From Methanoregulaceae archaeon PtaB.Bin056 (GTDB lineage Archaea; Halobacteriota; Methanomicrobia; Methanomicrobiales; Methanospirillaceae): a stretch of 64,000 nucleotides of DNA. A program made the translations under genes and the position numbers. The number at the start of each line of letters is the position of its first letter. The first letter of the stretch is position 1. The stretch lies in contig MVQD01000106.1 in NCBI GenBank assembly GCA_002067095.1, forward strand, positions 237,487-301,486, written 5' to 3'. Of this stretch, positions 18,416 through 26,972 are shown piece after piece. The notes beneath the pieces are model-generated. The model ran no database searches. It worked only from the letters and a program-made list of their open reading frames with translations, and was not told where the DNA came from.

Positions 18416-18897
18416 GTCTTCACCTCCGGGAGACTGCGGGCATACTCCACGAGGCCGCCGGCATCAACGATCTCCTGCAGGAATCCCGGAACCGGTTCAA
18501 TCCGGTATCGACATCCCCCGGATTCGATGTACCCTTCCTTTGGATTGACGAAGAGTGAAGCCCCGTCTTTGATCTGGTCCGCTTCATTGCACACGAGTGG
18601 GAGGAGACCCACGTTGATAGCATTCCGGTAAAATATCCGGGCAAATGACCTTGCAACGATGAAACGGACCCCCGCGCCCGAGAGCGCGAGGGGTGCATGC
18701 TCACGTGACGAGCCGCATCCGAAGTTCCGACCGGCAACAATGACATCCCCCTCGCTCACTTCTGCGGCGAACTCGTTTCGCGTTCCCTCGAATGCATGGG
18801 AGGCCAGCGCCCGGGGGTCGTAGATGACAAGATACCTCCCGGGAATGATGGCGTCGGTATCGATGTTGTCCCCGAATTTCCACGCTCTCATCTTCAC
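18397..18897 (-). CDS. leuD: 3-isopropylmalate dehydratase / homoaconitase small subunit
   Basis: The 166-residue swivel domain has the start [21 protein letters not shown], and [17 protein letters not shown], the substrate-binding GSSREH motif. It forms the heterodimer with the large subunit encoded just upstream, whose stop it overlaps as ATGA. The loop following IPGRYL (VIYDPRAL) is the region that differs between leucine and coenzyme B enzymes; I do not assign the specificity from it. An ATG two codons in (18891) is also possible. Confidence 0.88.
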   Translation of the reverse strand: MKMRAWKFGDNIDTDAIIPGRYLVIYDPRALASHAFEGTRNEFAAEVSEGDVIVAGRNFGCGSSREHAPLALSGAGVRFIVARSFARIFYRNAINVGLLPLVCNEADQIKDGASLFVNPKEGYIESGGCRYRIEPVPGFLQEIVDAGGLVEYARSLPEVKTCTGSQ

Positions 18898-20144
18898 ACC
18901 TCTCGCGGGTCGGTGATCTCTCCCCTGATCGCACTCGCCGCCGCAGTGGCGGGCGAGCAGAGATAGACCAGTGATTCGGCACTCCCCTGGCGGCCCCTGA
19001 AATTGCGGTTTGAGGTCGAGAGCGAGACTTCACCGGGCGCAAGGAGCCCAAATGCCCCGCCCATGCATGGCCCGCAGCAGGGGGCCTCTACGAGCGCCCC
19101 GGCGGTAACGAACTGCTCGATGAGTCCGGCTCGCAGGGCTTTCAGGTACTCGAGCCTTGATGCAGGGATCACCAGCACCCTGACCGAGTCGTGGAAAGAC
19201 CGGTCGCCAAGCACTTCGGCAGCCTCGCGAAGGTCTTCGAACCTGCCATTCGTGCATGAACCGATAAAAACCTGGTCAATCGGTGTTCCCGCAACCTTCT
19301 CCACCTCCACCACCTGGTCCACGTTGTGAGGGACTGCCACCTGAGGGGAGAGCCGTTCTGCATCAAACCGGTGCACAGAGGTGAAGGCCGCATCGTGGTC
19401 GCTGGCGAGGGAGAAAGGGTTCACTGTCCGCCTGGCCCGCAGGTATTCCCAAGTGATGCCATCGGGTGGGACGATCCCTGCCTTCGCCCCCATCTCGACG
19501 GCCATGTTGCAGCACGTCATCCTGCCGGCCATCTCCATCGTCTCTATCGTCCCTCCCGTAAATTCGAGTGCCTGGTAATTTGCACCGTCAGCCTTGATCT
19601 CGCCGGCAATCGCAAGTATCAGATCCTTGGGCCCGACCCTTGGACCGAACGCACCGTTTATCTCCAGGCGTATGGTTGTCGGGACCCTGAAATACAGAGC
19701 CCCGAATTTGAGGACGAATCCCATGTCAGTCGAGCCGATACCTGTCGAGAACGCCCCTGCCGCGCCATACATGCAGGTGTGGGAGTCCGCACCTACGACG
19801 ATCTCCCCGGGTGCGGCCTTCCCTCTCTCCATCACTACCTGGTGGCATATCCCCTCACGGATATCGAGGTTGTGGATATTCTGTTCGACGGCAAACCTGC
19901 GCATGAATACATGGTTCTCGGCTGCGGGAAGAGAATCTGCAGGGATCTGGTGATCAAAGAGGAGCACTATCTTTTCCGGATCAAATACTCTGTTTCCGCC
20001 CATTTCTCGAAATTTCTGGACTGCCAGCGGGCCGGTAATATCGTGGATCATGGCGCAATCCACGGGTGCCATGATCACGTCTCCTGCCCTGACCGGGTGT
20101 CCGCATCTCCTGGAGAATATCTTCTCGACAAGCGTTGCTGCCAT
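18894..20144 (-). CDS. leuC: 3-isopropylmalate dehydratase / homoaconitase large subunit
   Basis: The 416-residue aconitase-family protein carries [25 protein letters not shown], with the first cluster Cys, FIGSCTNGR, and CCGPCMGG with the two remaining 4Fe-4S ligands. It is the first gene of the leuC-D-B operon. A TATA-like stretch lies at about 20150-20160 on the minus strand, so the transcript probably has almost no leader. Confidence 0.9.
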   Translation of the reverse strand: MAATLVEKIFSRRCGHPVRAGDVIMAPVDCAMIHDITGPLAVQKFREMGGNRVFDPEKIVLLFDHQIPADSLPAAENHVFMRRFAVEQNIHNLDIREGICHQVVMERGKAAPGEIVVGADSHTCMYGAAGAFSTGIGSTDMGFVLKFGALYFRVPTTIRLEINGAFGPRVGPKDLILAIAGEIKADGANYQALEFTGGTIETMEMAGRMTCCNMAVEMGAKAGIVPPDGITWEYLRARRTVNPFSLASDHDAAFTSVHRFDAERLSPQVAVPHNVDQVVEVEKVAGTPIDQVFIGSCTNGRFEDLREAAEVLGDRSFHDSVRVLVIPASRLEYLKALRAGLIEQFVTAGALVEAPCCGPCMGGAFGLLAPGEVSLSTSNRNFRGRQGSAESLVYLCSPATAAASAIRGEITDPREV

Positions 20145-20306
20145 GTAAGGTTCATAAATGTATGCTCCTTCCCAGTTCTTTTATTTTGGGGAGTCCAATG
20201 ATGAAAGGAGCGGCATCAACCCCAAAACGTGAAGTAAAATCAGATATTGCGATTTTTTTCGCAGTTAAAGAAAGGTATTTGAATTCTCAACAAGATAGGG
20301 GATTTG

Positions 20307-21044
20307 ATGCCAATGTCGCGATTACAATATCACTTCATTGCGGCACTGCTGCTGATAGGAGTTGCGATTCTTATCCCGGGCGTGTGCGCTTCAGAGAACA
20401 GTGACAGGGTGATCACCACCTCAGCAATGGCCGAGACGATGGTGACTCCCGACCGGGCCCAGGTGACAGTCTCGGTCCAGACAGAGAATGCCGATGTGAA
20501 AGTTGCGCAGGCTGAGAATGCGCGGATGATGGATGAAGTCACAAGGGCACTTGAGTCGTCCGGAATCGCCCGTATAGACATGAAAACCATCGGTTACTCG
20601 ATTTATCCCGTGTACGATGATTCGGGGTCGCTCTTTCGCCAGAAGATCAGATATTACCAGGTCAAAAACAGCCTCCAGGTCACAGTACGGGACGTCTCGC
20701 GCACCGGAGAGGTCATCGATATTGCAGTCGGGGCGGGAGCAAACCAGGTCGACAGCATCATCTTCATGGTAAGCGAAGACCTGGAACAGGCAACCAGGGC
20801 CGAGGTGCTCACGAAAGCAGTCAGGAAGGCCCGTGGAGATGCAGATGTGGTTGCCGGGGCTTCCGGTGTGACCATCAGTGGTGTAAAGGAGATTACCGTT
20901 GGCGGCTACTACTCACCTGTCCTCTACGAAAATGCCAGGGTCGGCGCTGCAGACATGAAGACGCAGTCGGCAATTCCAACCCCCATAGAACCCGGGCAGG
21001 TGAAGGTCACAGCCCAGGTCACGGCGACATACCTTATTGGTTGA
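20307..21044 (+). CDS. Secreted SIMPL (DUF541) domain protein
   Basis: About 245 residues: an N-terminal signal peptide (FIAALLLIGVAILIPGVCA) then a SIMPL/DUF541 domain, with VITTSAMAETMVTPDRAQVTVSVQ and a C-terminal VKVTAQVTATYLIG strand typical of the family. In bacteria such oligomeric envelope proteins have been linked to stress or immune signalling; the archaeal role is unknown. ATG 20307 is preceded by GGGG with 5-base spacing; a TTG one codon earlier and an ATG at 20313 are alternatives. Confidence 0.85.
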   Translation: MPMSRLQYHFIAALLLIGVAILIPGVCASENSDRVITTSAMAETMVTPDRAQVTVSVQTENADVKVAQAENARMMDEVTRALESSGIARIDMKTIGYSIYPVYDDSGSLFRQKIRYYQVKNSLQVTVRDVSRTGEVIDIAVGAGANQVDSIIFMVSEDLEQATRAEVLTKAVRKARGDADVVAGASGVTISGVKEITVGGYYSPVLYENARVGAADMKTQSAIPTPIEPGQVKVTAQVTATYLIG

Positions 21045-21372
21045 GAGATAATACCCAATTATTTTTCCAGCCGGGCTGGCCATTCACACCTGGCTCCGGC
21101 GAATATACGGTCATAACTTTAGCCACCCCGCAGATCTCTATATGTACAGCGATTGAGTGCATGGTTCCCGGAAACACTCCTCGTTGCAGGTTCCGCGTTC
21201 CACCCCCCCCCTGTGCGTCAGGAGAGAGAGCCCGTGGAAATCACGGGAAAAGGATAATCCCGAGGATCGCTGATAATATGTTTTCCGATGCGCAATTTGG
21301 TTCGTGGCTTGAGAGTCCTTTGCCAATCTTTTAATTCCTGCGCTCTCCCACATATATATGAAGGACAGGTAA
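21045..21372. other. Gene-free stretch between SIMPL gene and nusA
   Basis: The 328 bases contain a CCAGC-CGG-GCTGG hairpin at 21067-21079 just after a T-run, possibly the end signal of the SIMPL transcript, and an ACATATATATG TATA-like element at about 21350-21360 for nusA. I see no convincing gene on either strand. Confidence 0.5.
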
Positions 21373-21825
21373 ATGGAACGGACAATCGGGTTTAAAGAAC
21401 GGCGATATATTGAGGAACTGCGTATCCTGACAAGGGCAACGGCTCTTGACTGCATCATAGATGAGAGGTTCGAGCGGGTGGTCTACGTCATAAGACAGGG
21501 AGACATGGGGCTTGCGATAGGCAAGAAAGGGGAGAACATCCGGAGGCTCCAGAACGTGCTGGGAAAGAAGGTGGAGATGGTGGAATATGCGGATGATATC
21601 AGGCAGTTCATCAGCAATATGTTCAAGCCTGCGGAAGTGACGGGAATTGAGGACGCGGAGAAGGCAGGGACCGTGAACATCGTGGTCAGGCAGAAGGGCG
21701 ACCTGGGCGTCGCCATCGGAAAGGGTGGAGCAACTATCGAGAAAGCGAGGCTCCTCCTCCGGAGGTATCACGGGCTCGAGATCGTGGATGTCAGGCAGGA
21801 GGAGAAGCCCGTTGGCCAGCAATGA
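21373..21825 (+). CDS. nusA: Archaeal NusA-like transcription factor (two KH domains)
   Basis: The 150-residue protein has two KH RNA-binding domains with GxxG-type loops: MGLAIGKKGENIRRLQNVLG and LGVAIGKGGATIEKARLLL. Archaeal NusA consists of just this KH part and normally is about 140-160 residues. In many archaea the gene lies in the RNA polymerase operon; here it is coupled instead to hisE, whose start lies inside its last 14 bases. An AGGACAGG sequence precedes the ATG. Confidence 0.87.
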   Translation: MERTIGFKERRYIEELRILTRATALDCIIDERFERVVYVIRQGDMGLAIGKKGENIRRLQNVLGKKVEMVEYADDIRQFISNMFKPAEVTGIEDAEKAGTVNIVVRQKGDLGVAIGKGGATIEKARLLLRRYHGLEIVDVRQEEKPVGQQ

Positions 21826-22105
21826 GACTCTGGCGGAACTCTGGGAGGTCATCGGCGACCGGGTTCAATACCCCCGAGAGGGCTCCTATGTCGGCTCGCT
21901 CTTACGGGATCCCAAGGGCATTGACCGGGTGCTTGAGAAGGTGGGCGAAGAGACCACCGAATTTATCCTTGCAGTAAAGAACGGCAGAAAACAGGAGGTC
22001 GTGATGGAAGCCGCAGACCTTTTGTTCCATGTCCTTGTCAGCCTGAAGGCTGCGGGTGCTGAGTTCTCATCGGTCCTGGATGAACTGGAGTCACGGAGGA
22101 GATAG
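21812..22105 (+). CDS. hisE: Phosphoribosyl-ATP pyrophosphatase HisE
   Basis: The 97-residue protein hydrolyses PR-ATP to PR-AMP in histidine synthesis. Motifs: GSYVGSLLRDPKGIDRVLEK, then KVGEETTEFILA and EAADLLFHVLVSLKAAG, the MazG-like metal-binding helices. No ATG gives a sensible start. A TTG at 21812, 8 bases after AGGAGGAG, gives the length and N-terminus (LASNETLAELWEVI) expected. It overlaps nusA by 14 bases and ends directly against the convergent DUF151 gene. Confidence 0.9.
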   Translation: MASNETLAELWEVIGDRVQYPREGSYVGSLLRDPKGIDRVLEKVGEETTEFILAVKNGRKQEVVMEAADLLFHVLVSLKAAGAEFSSVLDELESRRR

Positions 22106-22561
22106 TCACCCGGTCAGGTAAGAATCGAGATCCTCCAAGCCCGAGATCTCTCTGAAGATGACCGATGACCCTGCCACCACTTCCGGGTCGACCACCATCT
22201 TCGCACCGCACCGGAGGGAGAGTGCGATGCCGTCGCTTGGGCGGCAATCCATGCTTATTTTGTGGTGATCTCTCTCCAGGATGAGCCGGGCATAAAAAAC
22301 CCCGTCTTCAAGAGAGTCTATCATGAGTTCTTTGAGCACGATATCAAAAGACCTCATGAAATCGACGAAGAGATCATGGGTCAGCGGCCTGGGTGGGACC
22401 TCCTGCTTGAGTGCATTGCGGATCGATATGGCCTCCCAGAGCCCGATGTAAATGGGGAGGCACCTTTCATCGTCCCCCAGATTGAGGACAACGGCAGGTG
22501 ATGCGCCAAGTGGTCCCGTGGCCATATATACCCCTTTCACCGAACACTGGACAGGATCCAT
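22106..22561 (-). CDS. Bifunctional nuclease family protein (DUF151)
   Basis: The 151-residue protein fits the BFN/DUF151 family: VKGVYMATGPLGASPAVVLNLGDDERCLPIYIGLWEA, the KELMIDSLEDGVFYARL strand pair and CRPSDGIALSLRCGAKM. Family members have been reported to degrade DNA and RNA; the role in methanogens is untested. It is convergent with hisE with no bases between the stops. The minus-strand promoter must lie in 22562-22599 or it is read through from the membrane protein gene upstream. Confidence 0.87.
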   Translation of the reverse strand: MDPVQCSVKGVYMATGPLGASPAVVLNLGDDERCLPIYIGLWEAISIRNALKQEVPPRPLTHDLFVDFMRSFDIVLKELMIDSLEDGVFYARLILERDHHKISMDCRPSDGIALSLRCGAKMVVDPEVVAGSSVIFREISGLEDLDSYLTG

Positions 22562-22599
22562 AGGCTGCTACAATGGATTACCCGGGGTGCACTTAAGGT

Positions 22600-23625
22600 T
22601 TATTCAGAATCCTGGCTGGCAGATTCCCTGCGCACGATCACAAGGCTCCCGAGCAGTCCAAGGAGAATGTTCGAGTAGTACAGGATAGTCCTCCACAGGA
22701 CGACAAGTATGCCCACGAGGGAAGTCGGGACAAAGATGCTGTACATTGAAGTAAAGAGGATCTCCGCAATTCCAGACCCTCCCGGGGTCAGAGGGATCAT
22801 CATGATGATCGCAATGATCAGCTGGATGATCAGAGACTCGACGAAGATAGGTGGCTGGCCGAGGCCAACGAGGATGACTGAGACAATGATTGCCTCAAGA
22901 AACCAGAAACAGGCCGTGCATAACAGCCCGAGGAAGAGGCCGGTCTTGCCCTGCGAGATGAACATTGAGAGGGTGCTGTGAAAATTATCCACCTCCCTGT
23001 CAATCATCTGCTCGTACTTCTCCATCCTTGTCTTTCCCCGGACCCTGGCGATGTATTTTGTCGCCCGCAAGAGGAATCTCTTCAAAACAAGGGGGTTTTT
23101 GACAGAATAGAGAAAAAGGAGAGCGATTGCAGTCATCATGATCCACGATGCATACAAAAAGTAACTGTAAACGGATCCTATCTGCTGCCACATGCTTCCA
23201 AGCACCAGCATGAAGAACGCTCCTCCGAGGCCCAGGACAAACCCGTCGAGTATACGCTCGGTGATCACAATGGCGGTGGCGTCGCCCACCTTGACCCCGG
23301 CCCTGTAGAGTTCGTGGACCCTGACCGGCTCTCCGCCCGCCTGGGAGGGTGTAATGGCTGCAATCAGGAGGTTGGCAAATACCAGGTTGATGCAGTGGAG
23401 CAGCGGCACCCTGTATCCAAGGCCCCAGCTCATCCATTTTATCCTCAGCGCCCAGACACACATGGCGACGACGTGGATCAGCAGGGCTAAAAGAAAGAAG
23501 AGCGGGTCTCCTTTTTGTAAAAGGGCGAATGTGTTCGCATCCACCGTGAAGAAGAGGATTATGACAAGGACAAGCAGGGAGAACCCAAGTGACAACCAGA
23601 GCCATCGTCTCTCATTCTTCTTCAT
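22600..23625 (-). CDS. Flippase-like membrane protein (LPG synthase TM / UPF0104 family)
   Basis: The 341-residue protein has about eight hydrophobic segments and the family marks NLLIAAITPSQAGGEPVRVHELYRAG, TERILDGFVLGLGGAFFML and MMIPLTPGGSGIAEILFTSMY. This is the AglD/lysylphosphatidylglycerol synthetase membrane domain without any soluble domain. Members probably flip or transfer lipid-linked groups; the exact substrate is unknown. Confidence 0.85.
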   Translation of the reverse strand: MKKNERRWLWLSLGFSLLVLVIILFFTVDANTFALLQKGDPLFFLLALLIHVVAMCVWALRIKWMSWGLGYRVPLLHCINLVFANLLIAAITPSQAGGEPVRVHELYRAGVKVGDATAIVITERILDGFVLGLGGAFFMLVLGSMWQQIGSVYSYFLYASWIMMTAIALLFLYSVKNPLVLKRFLLRATKYIARVRGKTRMEKYEQMIDREVDNFHSTLSMFISQGKTGLFLGLLCTACFWFLEAIIVSVILVGLGQPPIFVESLIIQLIIAIIMMIPLTPGGSGIAEILFTSMYSIFVPTSLVGILVVLWRTILYYSNILLGLLGSLVIVRRESASQDSE

Positions 23626-23725
23626 GGTGAACGTCCCGGGGAAAAAGGGGGATAAACGCAGTATGTTGGGTGGTATCGGGGGATATATGTTTTGAATTGG
23701 AAGGACATCCCCTCAATCACCCTGT

Positions 23726-24298
23726 TTACACCGCGAATACATCTCTTGGCCCATCGACCCTGAGAAGGCCTGCGCGAACCCCCGCGTCGAGCCAGGCATG
23801 ACCGTAACTGAAAGATCCAAGGGCATTCGGTACTTTTCCGGATAAATGGAAGAAGTTGCCGTACTCCCTGAACACTCCTGCCACGAGGATAAACCTGTTT
23901 GCGGCATCAGAGGTCACAGTGCCCGGCTCAGGTGCGGGAACCGCGGCCTTGATCGCGGTTGAGAGGAGCATGTGGTAACGCCGTACTTTCTCGAGGAGCC
24001 GGAAAGCGGTATTTGCAGGCAGCACCACCTCGCAGAAGATCCACTGGTGATCCCTGCCCGGGGCATCTATCAGGCCGAGGCCCGCTCCCGCATCCAGCCA
24101 CCCAAGCGCGTACGACCAGGACGCCAGCGCGTTCACGCAGTCTCCCCGGGCTTCGAAATGATCTCCGTCTCGAAGGTACGATTCCGCCATCTCCTGCAAC
24201 TCCCCGGCAACTGAAGAGAAGATTGTCCCGGGCAGGACAGGGATCCCAAGGTTTCCGAGCCGAAACGCAAGTTCTTCCCTCCATACCCTGTCATTCAT
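23726..24298 (-). CDS. Double DUF357 domain protein
   Basis: In this 190-residue all-helical protein the DUF357 motif appears twice: [20 protein letters not shown] with [16 protein letters not shown] in the first half and [20 protein letters not shown] with [14 protein letters not shown] in the second. Single-copy DUF357 proteins of about 75-90 residues are usual in archaea, so this is a duplication or fusion. The function is unknown. The start overlaps the dphB stop as ATGA, so the two are translated together. Confidence 0.85.
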   Translation of the reverse strand: MNDRVWREELAFRLGNLGIPVLPGTIFSSVAGELQEMAESYLRDGDHFEARGDCVNALASWSYALGWLDAGAGLGLIDAPGRDHQWIFCEVVLPANTAFRLLEKVRRYHMLLSTAIKAAVPAPEPGTVTSDAANRFILVAGVFREYGNFFHLSGKVPNALGSFSYGHAWLDAGVRAGLLRVDGPRDVFAV

Positions 24299-25044
24299 AG
24301 TCCACCGAATAGCGAAAGATACTCCTCTTCCATCACATGGAGAGGCCCCGGAATGACCAGGATGTGCAGGGGTGGCCCAAAGTCCGCGTTTCTTACCCTG
24401 TCAGCAGTGCCGGCAAGGACAACCGGTTCCGGGGACCCTGCCCTGGCCACCCCCACATAGACGGGGATGGAGATCCCAGCCTTTTGTGCCATCTCTTCCA
24501 GGAGAGAGACTGCATCAGGAACTGTCATGCACCGATCGTCCTGGATATCAAGGTAGACCAGGGTATGGAGACCCTGCGCAAGGTTCGTCCTTATCACCTC
24601 GATAGGAGTCATCGGAGTCCAGTTCTTCTGTGGAAAGGGGAGAGAACAGGACTTGCCGAACCGGTAGTTCTGGAGACCCGTGAGTCCGCACACGGCACTG
24701 GATATCGATGCGCCATGGATGAGCGCGGTTTTTATCCCTCGAAGTGTCGCCCGGATGCGCAGATCCGAATGAGTGGTGGAAACCATGGGATCCCCCGCAG
24801 TCAGAAATACGATATCGCCGGTCATGGCGGGGTCAAGGATGATCTCGGGATGCTGTTCGACCTCCTCGCGGCCGAGCACCCTTATCGGGCGGCCATAATA
24901 TTCCTGCATCCCCGCGATGGAAGTGCCGGCGAGCCTGGATGTGTATCCTTCGAGGAATACGAGGTCTGCTGAACGGATACATTCCAGTCCCCGCACAGAG
25001 ATATCCTTGTGGTCGTAGAGACCAAGGCCTATGAATGTGAGCAT
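24295..25044 (-). CDS. dphB: Diphthine synthase DphB
   Basis: The 249-residue SAM-dependent tetrapyrrole-methylase-fold enzyme trimethylates the modified His of elongation factor 2. Motifs: [21 protein letters not shown] at the start, [41 protein letters not shown] and [17 protein letters not shown]. It leads a two-gene operon with the double DUF357 gene; on the minus strand an AAAGAGATATTG element at about 25075-25086 may be the promoter. Confidence 0.94.
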   Translation of the reverse strand: MLTFIGLGLYDHKDISVRGLECIRSADLVFLEGYTSRLAGTSIAGMQEYYGRPIRVLGREEVEQHPEIILDPAMTGDIVFLTAGDPMVSTTHSDLRIRATLRGIKTALIHGASISSAVCGLTGLQNYRFGKSCSLPFPQKNWTPMTPIEVIRTNLAQGLHTLVYLDIQDDRCMTVPDAVSLLEEMAQKAGISIPVYVGVARAGSPEPVVLAGTADRVRNADFGPPLHILVIPGPLHVMEEEYLSLFGGL

Positions 25045-25094
25045 GGTTCCTGTATTCGAAGCCCTGCGTGCCAGGGCACAATATCTCTTTGCAT

Positions 25095-26258
25095 TCAGTA
25101 AGGGTGGCGTGTGATCCTGTCCACCATAGACTCCACCACGTAATGCACGTCAGAACGCTTGAGTGCGCTGATGAAGAAAATGGGGATATCGTCCCTCAAG
25201 TTCAGGATATTCCTGATTTCAGCCTCGTCCATCTGGTGGGGAAGATCGGATTTGTTGACTGCGATTACGAGGGGAAGTTTCTCGGCATGTGCCAGATCCA
25301 TAAGCTCTTTTGCCCGAACGAGGCTGTCAGGTCTTGTCGCGTCGAGGAGCAGGATGATGCCCATCGCATTTTTCACCAGCTGCGGGATGATAGGATCAAA
25401 TCTGGGCTGCCCCGGGGTGCCGAATATCGTGATATCGAACCCCCTAAAATGGAGCCAGCCGAGATCCATCGCGACAGTCGTCCGGTACCCATCGAGATCC
25501 CCCCTGTCCACGGATATTCCGGAATCTGAGGCATGGGAGACGAATGTAGATTTCCCTGAAGCGAGCGGTCCGGTGATAATGATCTTTGGGATGAACAGGC
25601 GTATGTTCCCCTCGGTTATCGAGTAGGGTATTGACCTTCGAGGCATCCTTGCCCACGAGACGTACTCCAGGGTAAAGAAATTGAAGAACGGTACAAGGGT
25701 AAATGCAGAGTGTATGGAGATGATGAGGTCGAATATATTTTCAGAGGCAAACCTGGAGATGAGGCTGTCTCCCTCGAGGTTCAGGTGTTCGACCACGGTC
25801 GTGATGCGGTCCTTCTGCCCGCCCGAGGGGAGGAGATCGAGGGCCTTGCTAAGGCCCAGGTCTTCGTAGAGGAGGTCGAAATAGACAAACAGCACGTCGA
25901 TAGAGTGTTGTTGCACGGTATCCTCGATGAGATTTTTCCAGGCCTGTTTTCTTGATGAGACCCTTTTTTCGCGGGAATTGATGGATTCCCGCACCGAGCT
26001 GTCAAGGATGACCGCCTTTCCGTCAAGATTTGAGATGTCGGTTGCGAGGATATCTGAGCATTCAGAGAGGAACACTCGCCCGGTGCAGTGCGGCGAGACG
26101 ATGCACGCGTTCTTCTTCTCTTTGAGCGCCGAGGCGATGGTTTTCATCATGAACATTCGCCCTTCAACCCCGGGCTCAAGCGAGAAGACGACCCTGGTTC
26201 CCCTGGGTATTCCGGAACCAAGCATCTCGTCTATTCCTGTGATCCCGGTCCGAATCAT
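25095..26258 (-). CDS. KaiC-like domain fused to MglA/CvnD-like small GTPase
   Basis: The 387-residue protein has two parts. Residues 1-210 resemble a KaiC/RadA RecA-fold domain ([20 protein letters not shown]) but the Walker A site is replaced by [13 protein letters not shown], so ATP binding is doubtful. Residues 222-387 form a small GTPase: G1 GPLASGKST (230-238), a Thr260 switch, G3 GTPGQPRF (280-287), G4 NKSD (335-338) and G5 SAL (364-366). The GTPGQ motif is that of MglA and Streptomyces conservon CvnD proteins rather than Ras-type DTAGQ. The start is set at 26258, overlapping the upstream KaiC-like gene as ATGA; an ATG at 26303 is unlikely. It is probably a switch in signalling or motility, given the chemotaxis genes nearby. 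Confidence 0.8.
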   Translation of the reverse strand: MIRTGITGIDEMLGSGIPRGTRVVFSLEPGVEGRMFMMKTIASALKEKKNACIVSPHCTGRVFLSECSDILATDISNLDGKAVILDSSVRESINSREKRVSSRKQAWKNLIEDTVQQHSIDVLFVYFDLLYEDLGLSKALDLLPSGGQKDRITTVVEHLNLEGDSLISRFASENIFDLIISIHSAFTLVPFFNFFTLEYVSWARMPRRSIPYSITEGNIRLFIPKIIITGPLASGKSTFVSHASDSGISVDRGDLDGYRTTVAMDLGWLHFRGFDITIFGTPGQPRFDPIIPQLVKNAMGIILLLDATRPDSLVRAKELMDLAHAEKLPLVIAVNKSDLPHQMDEAEIRNILNLRDDIPIFFISALKRSDVHYVVESMVDRITRHPY

Positions 26259-26962
26259 GATACCAGCTCCAGAGTGCCCTTGTGGGTTCTGAACCGCACC
26301 CATTCCTGCGGTACTCCAGGCACGCCACGGATACGGAGGAACTCACCGTCTTGTTCGCTCTTCACCTCGATCACTACATTCATCAGCTGTTTCATTAATG
26401 AAAGTGTCCTCTCGTCGAAAGACTCGTTATTCAGTATGTAAATCCCGATTGCCTCCATTTTTTTCAGTTTGGAGGTAATAACGTGGAGGAACTGGTACAA
26501 TACCTCCAGTTTCCGGTACATGAGAAGTGTGGTGAGTGAGTCGATGTAGAACCTGATCGGGGGAGGAAAGAGGGCCTGGTCTGAAGGCGGGAACTCTCCG
26601 TTGAAGATGCTCTCGACAAGCGAGGAAAACTTGATCCCAATTCCCGTGAGGTCGCTTGGGCTGGACACATATTTTATCTGCGTGGTGTCACTGACATCAG
26701 GGGTTGAGAGCTTGGTCACCGAGTCGATCACTCCGATGGCATCCCGGTTTAACTGTTCGGATGAGAAGAAGTCCATCAGGTCAATTGAACGCATGACGGT
26801 TGTAAGGACAAGTGCATATTCTCCCTCGTGTGGCCGCATAATCGCATACCCAAGCTGTTCCCCGCTGCTCATCGAAGGGGCCAGGATCAGGATATTGCTG
26901 CCGGGGGAAATACCCCCCTTTACCTCGTCAATAAGACTGATCCCGGTTTTATAGGTGTACAT
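26255..26962 (-). CDS. Degenerate KaiC/RadA-like ATPase-fold protein
   Basis: The 235-residue protein has the KaiC/Rad55 fold: YKTGISLIDEVKGGISPGSNILILAP, a Walker B-like segment RFYIDSLTTLLMYRKLEVLY, and VIEVKSEQDGEFLRIRGVPG. The Walker A region reads APSMSSGEQLGYAIM, without the GKT lysine, so it is probably not an ordinary ATPase. Such single-domain 'HTR-like' proteins are common in methanogens and haloarchaea. It is coupled with the KaiC-GTPase fusion, suggesting the two interact. Confidence 0.78.
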   Translation of the reverse strand: MYTYKTGISLIDEVKGGISPGSNILILAPSMSSGEQLGYAIMRPHEGEYALVLTTVMRSIDLMDFFSSEQLNRDAIGVIDSVTKLSTPDVSDTTQIKYVSSPSDLTGIGIKFSSLVESIFNGEFPPSDQALFPPPIRFYIDSLTTLLMYRKLEVLYQFLHVITSKLKKMEAIGIYILNNESFDERTLSLMKQLMNVVIEVKSEQDGEFLRIRGVPGVPQEWVRFRTHKGTLELVS

Positions 26963-26972
26963 CTCTCGATCA

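Noticed and set aside
17300..20144. Assignment of the operon to coenzyme B (aksD/E/F) rather than leucine
   Set aside because: Both paralogous sets look alike; nothing visible here decides, so neutral leu symbols are used with the alternative stated.
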